A stretch of DNA of 64,000 nucleotides from Streptomyces filamentosus (GCF_014654895.1 NZ_BNBE01000001.1:3618501-3682500); one strand, 5' to 3'; shown: positions 34,054 to 44,114, numbered from the stretch's first letter. Made by a program: numbers and translations. The notes: generated from the sequence alone by a model not told the origin.

Positions 34054-34740
34054 ATGACCACGCAGAACACCCTCGGCCTCGTCGTCCTCGACATGGCCGG
34101 CACCACCGTCGCCGACGACGGCCTCGTCGAGCGCGCCTTCACGGCCGCCGCCGAACGCCTCGGCGAGGACCCGGCCACGATGATCGACCACGTCCGCGCC
34201 ACCATGGGCGAGTCCAAGATCTCCGTCTTCCGCCACCTCCTCGGCGGCGACGAGACCCGCGCCCGGCAGGCCAACACGGCCTTCGAGGAGGCGTACGGCG
34301 AGCTGGTCTCCGAGGGCCTGATCGCCCCGGTCCCCGGCGCCGCCGAGACCGTCGCGGAACTCCGCGCCCAGGGCCGCACCGTCGTCCTCACCACCGGCTT
34401 CGCCCGCGTCACCCAGGACGCCGTCCTCGACGCCCTCGGCTGGCGGGACCTCGCCGACCTCACCCTCTGCCCGGCCGACGCCGGCGGCCGCGGCCGCCCG
34501 TACCCGGACATGGTCCTCGCCGCCCTCCTGCGCACCGGGGCCGTCGACGACGTGCGCGGGATCGCCGTCGCCGGCGACACCTCGTACGACATGCTCACCG
34601 GGGTCCGCTCCGGTGCCGGGCTCGTCGCCGGAGTCCTCACCGGCGCCCACGGCGAGGCCGCGCTCAAGGAGCACGGCGCCACCCACGTCCTCCCCTCGAT
34701 CGCCGGACTCCCGGCGGCGATACGGGAGTACGAGTCGTGA
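34054..34740 (+). CDS. Phosphonatase-like HAD hydrolase
   Basis: 228 aa. HAD motif I is LDMAGTTV with nucleophile Asp13 and Ala15 as in phosphonoacetaldehyde hydrolase (DxAGT) rather than the usual DxDGT. MGESKISVFRHLL near residues 51-63 places a Lys at 55 where PhnX has its Schiff-base Lys in MGxxK. VLTTGFARVTQD and IAVAGDTSYDM supply motifs II and IV. It should cleave the C-P bond of phosphonoacetaldehyde or a close analogue, giving acetaldehyde and phosphate. Cytosolic. Its TGA overlaps the next GTG by 4 bp. It belongs to the PhnX-like clade associated with this operon type; true PhnX identity is not proven. Confidence 0.85.
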   Translation: MTTQNTLGLVVLDMAGTTVADDGLVERAFTAAAERLGEDPATMIDHVRATMGESKISVFRHLLGGDETRARQANTAFEEAYGELVSEGLIAPVPGAAETVAELRAQGRTVVLTTGFARVTQDAVLDALGWRDLADLTLCPADAGGRGRPYPDMVLAALLRTGAVDDVRGIAVAGDTSYDMLTGVRSGAGLVAGVLTGAHGEAALKEHGATHVLPSIAGLPAAIREYES

Positions 34741-35789
34741 CCAGCGGCATCCGCTTCGACGGGGTCACCGTCCGGTACGGGGACACCACCGTCCTCGACG
34801 CGCTCACCCTCACCGTCGGCCCCGGCGAGGTGATGGCGCTCCTCGGCCCCTCCGGATCCGGCAAGACCACCGCCCTGCGGGCCGTCGCCGGCTTCGTCCA
34901 GCCCTCCGCCGGCCGCGTGCACATCGGCGAGCGGGACGTCACCGACCTCCCGCCGTACAAGCGGGGCATCGGCATGGTCGTCCAGCAGTACGCCCTCTTC
35001 CCGCACATGCGCGTCGACGAGAACGTGGCCTTCGGGCTCAAGGCCCGCAAGCACCCCAGGGCCGAGGTCCCCGGCCGGGTCGCCGAGGCCCTGGAGATGA
35101 CCGGGATGGGCGCCTACGCGAAGCGCCACCCCCGCGAGCTGTCCGGCGGCCAGCAGCAGCGCGTCGCCATCGCCCGCGCCCTCGCCATCCGCCCCGACGT
35201 CCTCCTCCTCGACGAGCCGCTCTCCGCGCTCGACGCCCAGCTCCGCTCCGGGATGCTCGCCGAACTCGCCCGGCTGCACCGCGAACTCCCCGACGTCTCC
35301 CTCCTGTACGTCACCCACGACCAGGTCGAGGCGCTCACCCTCGCCGACCGGATCGCCGTCATGGACAAGGCGCGGCTCCAGGACTGCGGCACCCCGCAGG
35401 AGCTCTACCGGCGGCCCCGCACCGAGTTCACCGCCTCCTTCGTCGGCAACGCCAACCTGCTGCCCGTCCGGGTCGCCGCCGACGGCGTCGACTTCGCCGG
35501 CACCGCCCTGAAGGTCCCGGTCGACGGCGCGGCCCCCGGCGCCGCCGCCACCCTCTGCGTACGGCCCCACCTCGTCGGCCTCGGCGACGGCCCCAACGCC
35601 CTGCGCGGCCGGATCTCCGAGGTCCAGTGGCGGGGCGCCACCCACCGGCTGTACGTCGACGTCGGCGGCCACCGGGTCAAGGCGGACGTCCGCGAGCTGC
35701 GGGACACGCCGCCGCTGGGCCAGGAGATCACCCTGCACTTCGCGCCGGAGGACGCGGTGCTGCTGGCGGCGGGGGTGAACGATGGCTAG
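34737..35789 (+). CDS. 2-aminoethylphosphonate-type ABC importer, ATPase
   Basis: 350 aa. Walker A GPSGSGKTT near residue 38, Q-loop VVQQYALFPHM, signature LSGGQQQR near 135, Walker B LLLDEPLSALDAQ and H-loop YVTHDQ are intact, and the C-terminal TOBE/OB domain has LCVRPHLVGLGD, as in the CUT1/spermidine-iron-type importers. Context (phosphonatase-like gene upstream, two permeases and a binding lipoprotein downstream) points to phosphonate rather than polyamine. GTG start in a GTGA overlap with the hydrolase gene. It energises uptake in the cytoplasm. Confidence 0.93.
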   Translation: MTSGIRFDGVTVRYGDTTVLDALTLTVGPGEVMALLGPSGSGKTTALRAVAGFVQPSAGRVHIGERDVTDLPPYKRGIGMVVQQYALFPHMRVDENVAFGLKARKHPRAEVPGRVAEALEMTGMGAYAKRHPRELSGGQQQRVAIARALAIRPDVLLLDEPLSALDAQLRSGMLAELARLHRELPDVSLLYVTHDQVEALTLADRIAVMDKARLQDCGTPQELYRRPRTEFTASFVGNANLLPVRVAADGVDFAGTALKVPVDGAAPGAAATLCVRPHLVGLGDGPNALRGRISEVQWRGATHRLYVDVGGHRVKADVRELRDTPPLGQEITLHFAPEDAVLLAAGVNDG

Positions 35790-36642
35790 CGCCGGGGCCA
35801 CCGCGCCGCCCGTGGCCGCGGCGGCCCGCCGCCCCCGGAGCCGTACCGTCCCCACCTGGGTCTGGGCCCTGCCGCCCGTCGCCGTCCTCGGGTTCGTCTT
35901 CCTCTACCCGCTGGGCCTCGTCGTCCAGGAGTCGCTGGCGCCCGGCGCGTACGCCGACGTCCTCGCCTCCGCGTCCTTCCGGGACGCGCTCGTCACCACC
36001 GTGTGGCTCGCCGCCGGCGCCACCGTCGGCTGCCTCGTCCTCGGCTTCGCCCTCGCGCTGGTCGTCGCCTTCGTGCCCTTCCCCGGGGCGAGGGCGGTCT
36101 CCCGCTTCATCGACGTCTTCCTCTCCTTCCCGTCCTTCCTCATCACCCTCGCCCTGCTCTTCGTGTACGGCACGGTCGGCATGGCCAACGGGCTGTGGAC
36201 GGGCGCCACCGGCGCCGCCGAGGGACCCTTCCACTTCCTCACCACCCCGTGGGGCGTGCTCCTCGCCGAGATCACCTACTTCACGCCCTTCGTGATGCGG
36301 CCGCTGCTCGCCGCCTTCTCCCAGCTGGACACCGCGCAGCTGGAGGCCGCGTCCTCCCTGGGCGCCCGGCCCGCGCGGATCGTGCGGCGGGTGATCCTCC
36401 CCGAGGCGCTGCCCGCGCTCGCGGCCGGCGGCAGCCTCGTCCTCGTCATGTGCCTCAACGAGTTCGGGATCGTCCTCTTCACCGGCGCCAAGGGCGTCAC
36501 GACCCTCCCGATGCTCGTCTACTCCAAGGCCATCCTCGAATCCGACTACGCCGCGGCCTGCGTCGTCGCCGTCGTCAACGTCGCGATCTCCGTGGGCCTC
36601 TACGCCGTCTACCGGGTGGTGAGCCGTCGTGCTGGTGCATAG
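35782..36642 (+). CDS. Phosphonate-type ABC importer permease 1
   Basis: 286 aa, six membrane helices. The EAA loop is well preserved: EAASSLGARPARIVRRVILPEALPALAAGGSLV near residue 190. It belongs to the binding-protein-dependent inner-membrane component family (CysTW/PotB type). It begins inside the ATPase gene (8-bp overlap) and the next permease overlaps its end by 14 bp, so subunits are made together. Forms the channel with the second permease. Confidence 0.92.
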   Translation: MASAGATAPPVAAAARRPRSRTVPTWVWALPPVAVLGFVFLYPLGLVVQESLAPGAYADVLASASFRDALVTTVWLAAGATVGCLVLGFALALVVAFVPFPGARAVSRFIDVFLSFPSFLITLALLFVYGTVGMANGLWTGATGAAEGPFHFLTTPWGVLLAEITYFTPFVMRPLLAAFSQLDTAQLEAASSLGARPARIVRRVILPEALPALAAGGSLVLVMCLNEFGIVLFTGAKGVTTLPMLVYSKAILESDYAAACVVAVVNVAISVGLYAVYRVVSRRAGA

Positions 36643-37426
36643 CCGCGGCGGACGGTGGGCGTCCTGGCTCGCCTTCGCGGTCCTCTTCGTGCCGCTCTTC
36701 GCCGTCCCCCTCCTCGTCATCGTCGCCGCGTCCTTCTCCACCCACTGGTCCGGCGCCTTCCCGTCCGGACCGACCGCCGAGCACTACACGGCGGCCGTCC
36801 GCGGCGAGTCCCTCCAGGCCCTGACGACCAGCCTCGTCACCGCGGCCGCCGCCAGCCTCCTCGCCCTCACCCTCGGCACCTGGGCCGCCCTCACCGCCGC
36901 CTCGCTGCGCGGCCGGGGCCGCCGGATCCTGGACGCGCTCTTCGTGCTGCCGCTCGCCGTGCCGTCGGTGGTGGTCGGCCTCGCCGTCCTGGTGGCCTTC
37001 TCCCGGCCGCCGCTGCTCCTCAACGGCACCCGCTGGATCGTGATCCTGGCCCACACGGTCCTGGTCACGGCCTTCGCCCACCAGTCGGTCTCGGCGGCGG
37101 TCCGCCGCCTCGACCCGGTGTACGAGCAGGCGGCGGCCGGACTCGGCGCCCGCCCCTCGTACGTCCTGCTCCGGGTGAGGCTGCCCCTGCTGCTGCCCTC
37201 CCTGGGCGCCGCCGCCGGGCTCTGCTTCGCCCTGTCCATGGGGGAGCTGAGCGCCACGATGATGCTCTACCCGCCGGACTGGATGCCGCTGCCGGTGCTG
37301 GTCTTCACCGCCACCGACCGCGGGTCCCTCTTCACCGGATCGGCGCTCGCCGTGGTCCTCATGGCCACGACCCTGCTGGTCCTGCTCGCCGTCTCCCGCA
37401 TCCGCACCCGAGCCTCGTACCGCTAG
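36629..37426 (+). CDS. Phosphonate-type ABC importer permease 2
   Basis: 265 aa, six membrane helices. EAA-type loop EQAAAGLGARPSYVLLRVRLPLLLPSLGAAAGL lies near residue 170, and LSMGELSATMMLYPPDWMPLPVLVF near 207 is the C-terminal signature of PotC/AfuB-type permeases. GTG at 36629 overlaps the first permease; GTG at 36635 is an alternative. It pairs with permease 1. Confidence 0.92.
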   Translation: MLVHSRGGRWASWLAFAVLFVPLFAVPLLVIVAASFSTHWSGAFPSGPTAEHYTAAVRGESLQALTTSLVTAAAASLLALTLGTWAALTAASLRGRGRRILDALFVLPLAVPSVVVGLAVLVAFSRPPLLLNGTRWIVILAHTVLVTAFAHQSVSAAVRRLDPVYEQAAAGLGARPSYVLLRVRLPLLLPSLGAAAGLCFALSMGELSATMMLYPPDWMPLPVLVFTATDRGSLFTGSALAVVLMATTLLVLLAVSRIRTRASYR

Positions 37427-37441
37427 GAGAAGAACGACGTC

Positions 37442-38500
37442 ATGCTTACGCACGCCAAGCCGGTCGCCGCCGTCACCGGCGCCCTCGTCCTCGCCGCCTC
37501 CCTCACCGCCTGCGGCGGCTCCTCCGCCGCCTCCGACGAGAAGGTCGTCACCGTCTACAGCGCCGACGGCCTCAAGGGCGAGAAGGGCGACGGCTGGTAC
37601 GACAAGGTCTTCGCCGACTTCGAGAAGGAGACCGGCATCAAGGTGAAGTACGTGGAGGGCGGCTCCGGGGAGATGGTCCAGCGGGCCCTCCGCGAGAAGT
37701 CCAACACGCAGGCCGACGTGATCGTCACCCTCCCGCCCTTCATCCAGCAGGCCGGTTCCAAGGGCCTCCTCCAGAAGTACGCGCCGAAGGGCGCCGACCA
37801 GGTCGACGGTGCGGACAAGGCCGCCGACGGCTCCTGGACCTCCGTCGTCAACAACTACTTCGGCTTCATCCACAACAAGAAGGAGCTGCCCGCCTCCCCC
37901 GGCACCTGGGAGGCCCTCCTCGACGAGAAGTACGAGGACAGGCTCCAGTACTCCACCCCCGGCGTCGCCGGCGACGGCACCGCCGTCCTCATCAAGGCCA
38001 TGCACGACTTCGGCGGCCAGGCGCCCGCCCTGGAGTACCTGAAGAAGCTCCAGGCCAACAACGTCGGCCCGTCCTCCTCCACCTCCAAGCTCGCCCCCAA
38101 GGTCGACAAGGGCGAACTCCTCGTCGCCAACGGCGACGTGCAGATGAACTTCGCCCAGGCCAAGTCCATGCCGAACCTCGCCATCTGGTTCCCCGCCAAG
38201 GAGGGCGGCAAGCCCACCACCTTCGCCCTGCCCTACGCGGCCGGCCTCGTCGACGAGGCCCCGCACGCCGAGAACGGCAGGAAGCTCCTCGACTTCATGC
38301 TGAGCGAGGGCGCCCAGCGCGAGGTCAGCGCCGTCGGCGGAGGCTTCCCCGCCCGCAAGGACGTCAAGGCCACCGACGCCAACGCCATCGAGCTGGCGAA
38401 ACTGATCGAGGGCGTCGAGATCTTCGAGCCGGACTGGGCCGACATCGACGAGAACCTGTCGTCCTACGTGGACGCGTGGAAGTCCGCCACCGGCAGCTGA
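37442..38500 (+). CDS. Phosphonate-type ABC importer substrate-binding lipoprotein
   Basis: 352 aa. Lipoprotein signal with lipobox SLTACGG (Cys near residue 24), then a type II periplasmic-binding fold: VVTVYSADGLKGEKGDGWYDKVFADFEKETGIKVKYVEGGSG is the ferric-iron/2-aminoethylphosphonate class opening. It captures substrate on the outer membrane face for the two permeases. ATG start with AGGAGAAG upstream, 15 bp after the permease stop; last gene of the operon. Related binding proteins take iron or thiosulfate, but the operon's hydrolase and oxidoreductase argue for an organophosphonate. Confidence 0.92.
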   Translation: MLTHAKPVAAVTGALVLAASLTACGGSSAASDEKVVTVYSADGLKGEKGDGWYDKVFADFEKETGIKVKYVEGGSGEMVQRALREKSNTQADVIVTLPPFIQQAGSKGLLQKYAPKGADQVDGADKAADGSWTSVVNNYFGFIHNKKELPASPGTWEALLDEKYEDRLQYSTPGVAGDGTAVLIKAMHDFGGQAPALEYLKKLQANNVGPSSSTSKLAPKVDKGELLVANGDVQMNFAQAKSMPNLAIWFPAKEGGKPTTFALPYAAGLVDEAPHAENGRKLLDFMLSEGAQREVSAVGGGFPARKDVKATDANAIELAKLIEGVEIFEPDWADIDENLSSYVDAWKSATGS

Positions 38501-38533
38501 GAGTTCACCGCACGTCCCTCGACCCCCTCCGCA

Positions 38534-38561
38534 GATAGCGGAAAGATAACGGGTACGGACC
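38534..38561 (+). promoter_or_regulatory. Phosphonate-operon-like upstream element, copy 2
   Basis: 28 bp sharing 23 bases with the element at 32823. On the minus strand it has GTTATC-N5-GCTATC, again an 11-nt period. GTTCACC lies 30 bp to the left at 38503. It precedes the Tat-exported phosphatase-family gene by about 70 bp and suggests shared control with the phosphonate operon. Confidence 0.5.
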
Positions 38562-38632
38562 GACGCCCCTGGGAAACCAGGGGCGTCGCTGTGCGCAACC
38601 GCCCCCTTTCCCCCTCTCGTGGAGGCTCCGAC

Positions 38633-40171
<1,539 letters not shown>

Positions 40172-40251
40172 CCTACGCTGGGGGCGTCGCCACAGCGCTG
40201 TCGCGTCGCCCCCAGCACACGCACGACTTGTACGGCAGGAGTCCCGCACCC

Positions 40252-41031
40252 ATGGCAGAGCGCAAGCCGATCGAATCCTGGCTCACCGACATGGACGGCG
40301 TCCTCATCCACGAGGGCGTCCCGATCCCCGGCGCCGAGGCGTTCATCAGGAAGCTGCGGGAGACCGGGAAGCCCTTCCTGGTCCTCACCAACAACTCGAT
40401 CTACACCGCGCGCGACCTGCACGCCCGCCTCCTCCGCATGGGCCTCGACGTGCCCGTGGAGAACATCTGGACCTCGGCGCTCGCCACCGCGAAGTTCCTC
40501 GACGACCAGCGCCCCGGCGGCACCGCGTACGTCATCGGCGAGGCGGGCCTCACCACCGCCCTCCACGACATCGGCTACGTCCTCACCGACCACGACCCCG
40601 ACTACGTGGTCCTCGGAGAGACCCGGACGTACTCCTTCGAGGCGATGACCAAGGCCGTCCGGCTCATCAACAACGGCGCCCGCTTCATCTGCACCAACCC
40701 CGACGAGACCGGCCCCTCCCTGGAGGGCCCGCTGCCCGCCACCGGCTCCGTCGCCGCCCTCATCACCAAGGCCACCGGCAAGGACCCGTACTTCGCGGGC
40801 AAGCCCAACCCGCTGATGATGCGCACCGGGCTCAACGCGATCGGCGCCCACTCCGAGTCCAGCGCGATGATCGGCGACCGGATGGACACCGACATCCTGG
40901 CCGGGCTGGAGGCGGGCATGCAGACCTTCCTCGTCCTCACCGGCCTGACCACCGAGCGGGAGATCGACCGCTTCCCGTTCCGCCCCTCCAAGGTCGTGAA
41001 GTCGATCGCGGACCTCGTCGACCGGATCTGA
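40252..41031 (+). CDS. HAD-IIA (NagD-like) phosphatase
   Basis: 259 aa. Motif I WLTDMDGVLIHEG (nucleophile Asp), motif II VLTNNS, the C2-type cap between them and the last motif, motif III Lys in GKPNPLMMRTGL, motif IV MIGDRMDTDI. This is the NagD/AraL/phosphoglycolate subgroup acting on small sugar phosphates and nucleotides. GCAGGAG precedes the ATG. It follows the exported phosphatase on the same strand, but the substrates are not obviously linked. Confidence 0.92.
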   Translation: MAERKPIESWLTDMDGVLIHEGVPIPGAEAFIRKLRETGKPFLVLTNNSIYTARDLHARLLRMGLDVPVENIWTSALATAKFLDDQRPGGTAYVIGEAGLTTALHDIGYVLTDHDPDYVVLGETRTYSFEAMTKAVRLINNGARFICTNPDETGPSLEGPLPATGSVAALITKATGKDPYFAGKPNPLMMRTGLNAIGAHSESSAMIGDRMDTDILAGLEAGMQTFLVLTGLTTEREIDRFPFRPSKVVKSIADLVDRI

Positions 41032-41105
41032 CCCGCCCGGGCCGCCGCCCCTGCGGATGCGAAAACCCCCGGACCGGGTGACCCTGCCAGTATCAGGAGG
41101 TCACC

Positions 41106-41672
41106 ATGCGTTCAGGTCCCATCGCTCTCCGTGCCGCAGGGGCGGCCCTGGCTCTGCTGCTGGCGCCCGCCGCCGGCACCGCCCTCGCCCACGACGGAGT
41201 CCAGGCCACCGTCACCCCGTCCACCACCGCACCCGACACCGACGTGGACATCCGGGTCCAGGGTTGCGGGGGCACCACCGGCGCCGCCAAGTCCCAGGCG
41301 TTCACCGCGGACTCCGAGCTCACCGGCCGCGACGGCGGCTACCCCCTCTCCGGCGCGGCCCGCATCCGCCCCGGCCTGGAGGACGGCACGTACCGGGTCA
41401 GCGTCACCTGCGACGGCCACGACCACCATGACGTCGGCACCGTCCACGTCAAGCACCACCAGCAGCCCACCCACCGCCCGGTCCCGGTCGCCCCGGTCCG
41501 CGCGGGCGGCGGCGGCACCGCGGCCTTCGCGGCCCCCGCCGCGCCCGGCGTCGCCCAGACGGCGAGCGCCGACGGGCTCGGCACCCCGTACACCCTGCTC
41601 GGCCTCGGCATGGCCGCCGTCGCCGCCGTCGCGGTCGCCTTCCGCAGCTCCCGCCGCCGGCGCGCGCAGTAG
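41106..41672 (+). CDS. Secreted membrane-anchored protein paired with a class F sortase
   Basis: 188 aa. Signal peptide (ALRAAGAALALLLAPAAGTALAHDG), a compact beta domain with two Cys (VQGCGG and VTCDGH), a His-rich stretch (DGHDHHDVGTVHVKHHQQPTHRP) that could bind metal, an Ala/Pro linker, then one C-terminal membrane helix (YTLLGLGMAAVAAVAVAF) and a basic tail. There is no obvious LPxTG. The class F sortase gene begins 1 bp after its stop, so the two are made together. The function is unknown; it may be a sortase substrate with a variant signal or a partner. Confidence 0.8.
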   Translation: MRSGPIALRAAGAALALLLAPAAGTALAHDGVQATVTPSTTAPDTDVDIRVQGCGGTTGAAKSQAFTADSELTGRDGGYPLSGAARIRPGLEDGTYRVSVTCDGHDHHDVGTVHVKHHQQPTHRPVPVAPVRAGGGGTAAFAAPAAPGVAQTASADGLGTPYTLLGLGMAAVAAVAVAFRSSRRRRAQ

Positions 41673-41673
41673 C

Positions 41674-42321
41674 GTGGCCGCGTCGAGCCGCCCGGTCACG
41701 GGCGTGGCCTGGGCGGTCCTGCTCCTCGGCCTCTGGCTCTGGGGCCGGGAGGACGCCCTGGGGCCCGGCGGCAGCTCGGCCCCCACGCACGGCGACATCG
41801 CGGCGGTCGGCCGCCCCCTGGGCGTGGACCTGCCGCCGTCCCGCGCGCCGCTGCCCGGCGGGGCGAGCCCCCGCCGGGTCGAGATCCCCGCCCTCGGCAT
41901 CGACGCCCCCGTCGTCCCCCGGGGCCTCGACGCCGACGGGGCGGTCGACCCGCCGCCGTACGAGATGCCGCAGACGGTCGGCTGGTACGGCCCCGGCACC
42001 ACGCCCGGCGCGGCGGGCCCCGCCCTCCTCGTCGGCCACGTCGACACCGAGACCCGGCCCGCCGTCTTCTACGGCCTCAGCTCCGCCCGCCCCGGCGAGA
42101 CCGTCCGCGTCACCCGGACGGACGGATCCGTCGCCGTCTTCACCGTCGACGACGTCCGGGTCGTCCCCCGCGACGGCTTCGACCCCCGAGCGGTCTACGG
42201 CCCCCGCGACCCCGCCCGCGCCGAACTCCGCCTCATCACCTGCGGCGGCACCTTCGACCGCGCCTCCGGCCTCTACACCGCGAACGTCGTCGTCTCGGCC
42301 TACCTGACCTCGACGGAGTAA
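41674..42321 (+). CDS. Class F sortase
   Basis: 215 aa. N-terminal membrane helix (VTGVAWAVLLLGLWLWG), Pro-rich linker, then the sortase core: RRVEIPALGIDAPVVPRGLD, MPQTVGWYG, catalytic His in LLVGHVDTETRP, catalytic Cys in LITCGGTFD and the conserved Arg in the DRASGLYTANVVV strand. Class F sortases are the small, poorly characterised actinobacterial sortases. The GTG start is inferred from tight coupling to the upstream gene (stop at 41672). Its physiological substrates are not known. Confidence 0.9.
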   Translation: MAASSRPVTGVAWAVLLLGLWLWGREDALGPGGSSAPTHGDIAAVGRPLGVDLPPSRAPLPGGASPRRVEIPALGIDAPVVPRGLDADGAVDPPPYEMPQTVGWYGPGTTPGAAGPALLVGHVDTETRPAVFYGLSSARPGETVRVTRTDGSVAVFTVDDVRVVPRDGFDPRAVYGPRDPARAELRLITCGGTFDRASGLYTANVVVSAYLTSTE

Positions 42322-42995
42322 CCCTCCCCCGAGGCCCGACGCGGGGGCCGCCGCCGCCGTTCCGTTGCGGACGGTCGTTCCGCAGGGGCGGCGCCCACCC
42401 CCGGTCCCGGGCCCACGCGGATGCGGCGCTGCCGCCGCCGTTCCGTTGCGGGCGGGCGCTCGGCCGGTGCTGGGCGCTGCCACCGCCGTTCCGTTGTGGG
42501 CAGTCGTTCCGCTGGGGCGGAACGGGTGGGCACAACGGAACGGCACCCTTCGCGGGTGCCTCCGCTTACGTGCCTGGACCCGCACCACAAGTGCGCCGCG
42601 CACCGGGTGCGGGTCCAGGCCCGGAAAGCCTCGGCCCGGCTACGGGCGCCGTCCCTGTGCCCACCCGTCCCGCCCTGCGGGACACCTGCCCACAGGGACG
42701 ACGGCGACAGCCCCGCAGGGGCGACGGGCGCGGGCGCAGCCCGTGCGGGGACAGCGGGCGCAGCCCGCAGGGGGCGACGGGCACGCGGGCGCAACCCGCA
42801 CCACGCAACAGGCGCGGGCGGCAGCACGTGCGGGACGGCGGGCGCGGCCCGCGCCGTGCAAGGGGCGCGGGCGCGAGCCCGGTGGGGCGCATGGTCGTGG
42901 GGACGGCGGCGGCGGGGCGTGCCTCGCGTCGTGCAGGGGGGTGCCGTGTCACGATGGTGACGACTCCGCCACCCCGCACGCGCCCGAGGGTCCGT
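42322..42995. repeat. Long non-coding GC-rich repeat and palindrome region
   Basis: About 670 bp with no convincing gene. The left part repeats CCGCCGTTCCGTTGYGG three times (from about 42354, 42437 and 42485) and has a palindromic pair TTCCGCTGGGGCGGAA. The right part repeats GGGCGCAGCCCGC, GGGCGCAACCCGC and GGGCGCGGCCCGC segments every 30-60 bp, each an interrupted palindrome. It looks like an assemblage of interspersed Streptomyces palindromic repeats. The promoter for the GH6 gene should be at its right end. Confidence 0.75.
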
Positions 42996-43985
42996 ATGCC
43001 CGCACGCACGCCCACCGCCCTCGCCGCACTCCTCACGCTCGTCACCGTCACCGTCACCGCCTGCGCCGCCCCCGCCGGCCCCGGCGCTCCCGGCCCGGCC
43101 CCCGCGGCCGACGCACCCTTCTGGGTGAATCCGGACGGGAAGGCCGCGCGGGCGGTCGCCGCGCACCGTGCGGCGGGCCGGACCGCGGAGGCCGCGCTGC
43201 TGGAGCGGATCGCGAGCCGCCCGGCCGCCGAGTGGATCCGCCCCGACCGCCCGGAGGCGGAGGCGCGGGAGATCACCCAGGCGGCGGCGAAGGCGGGCCG
43301 GGCCGCGCTGCTGGTCCTCTACGACATCCCGAACCGGGACTGCGGCCTGCACTCGGCGGGCGGCGCGCCGGACGGGGCGGCGTACCGCGTCTGGGTGGAC
43401 GCCGTGGCCCGGGGGATCGGCGACCGCCGGGCGACGGTGGTCCTGGAGCCGGACGCGGTGATGCACGTGGTCGACGGCTGCACCGCCGAGCAGCACCACG
43501 GCGAGCGGTACGCCCTGCTCAAGGCCGCGGTCGAGCGCCTGAAGCGGCAGCCGGGGGTCACCGTCCACCTGGACGCGGGCAACGCCGGCTGGACCGCGCC
43601 GGAGAACCTCGCGGAGCCCCTGCGGCAGGCCGGGATCGCGGCGGCCGACGGCTTCGCGGTGAACGTCTCGAACTTCCGCACGACGAAGGAGAGCGTGGCG
43701 TACGGGCGCCGGCTCTCCGCCCTGGTCGGCGGCAAGCCCTTCGTCGTCGACACCAGCCGGAACGGGAACGGCCCATACACGGCGGGCGACCCCGCGGAGA
43801 ACTGGTGCAACCCGCCGGGCCGCGCGCTCGGCGAGCCGCCGACCCTGCGGACGGGCGACCCGCTGGTCCGCGCCTACCTGTGGATCAAGCGGCCCGGCGA
43901 GTCGGACGGGGAGTGCAGGGGCGGCCCGAGGGCGGGGGAGTGGTTCGACGCCTACGCCCTGGAACTGGCCCGAAACGCACGGTAG
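42996..43985 (+). CDS. Glycoside hydrolase family 6 lipoprotein (cellulase-like)
   Basis: 329 aa. Signal with lipobox-like VTACA (Cys near residue 26), so probably surface-anchored. GH6 features: FWVNPDGKAARAV opening, LLVLYDIPNRDCGLHSAGG with the Asp of RDC, VVLEPDAVMHVVDGC with the catalytic acid Asp of EPD, DAGNAGWTAP, DGFAVNVSNF, and DTSRNGNGPYTAG and NPPGRALG towards the C-terminus. It should cleave beta-1,4-glucan with inversion. There is no carbohydrate-binding module. ATG start with GAGGG upstream. Streptomyces GH6 lipoproteins near polar-growth genes (cslA/glxA) exist, but those neighbours are absent here. Confidence 0.9.
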   Translation: MPARTPTALAALLTLVTVTVTACAAPAGPGAPGPAPAADAPFWVNPDGKAARAVAAHRAAGRTAEAALLERIASRPAAEWIRPDRPEAEAREITQAAAKAGRAALLVLYDIPNRDCGLHSAGGAPDGAAYRVWVDAVARGIGDRRATVVLEPDAVMHVVDGCTAEQHHGERYALLKAAVERLKRQPGVTVHLDAGNAGWTAPENLAEPLRQAGIAAADGFAVNVSNFRTTKESVAYGRRLSALVGGKPFVVDTSRNGNGPYTAGDPAENWCNPPGRALGEPPTLRTGDPLVRAYLWIKRPGESDGECRGGPRAGEWFDAYALELARNAR

Positions 43986-44001
43986 TTGACGTACGGCAAG
44001 A

Positions 44002-44033
44002 GGAAAGCCCCTCGCTTTCGCGAGGGGCTTTCC
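44002..44033. terminator. Hairpin terminator of tRNA-Lys copy 1 and GH6 gene
   Basis: Perfect 13-bp inverted repeat GGAAAGCCCCTCG (44002-44014) and CGAGGGGCTTTCC (44021-44033) with a CTTTCG loop, between convergent transcripts. Confidence 0.88.
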
Positions 44034-44040
44034 CTGTCGG

Positions 44041-44114
44041 TGCGCCGCCAGGGACTCGAACCCCGGACCCGCTGATTAAGAGTCAGCTGCTCTAACCAAC
44101 TGAGCTAGCGGCGC
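44041..44114 (-). tRNA. tRNA-Lys, anticodon CTT (copy 1)
   Basis: Minus-strand cloverleaf: acceptor GCGCCGC/GCGGCGC, D-arm GCTCAGTTGGTTAGAGC, anticodon stem GCTGA/TCAGC with loop CTCTTAA (anticodon CTT, reads AAG), T-arm GGTTCGAGTCC, discriminator A. The sequence is identical to the copies at 53303 and 62543. CCA is not encoded. Confidence 0.95.
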
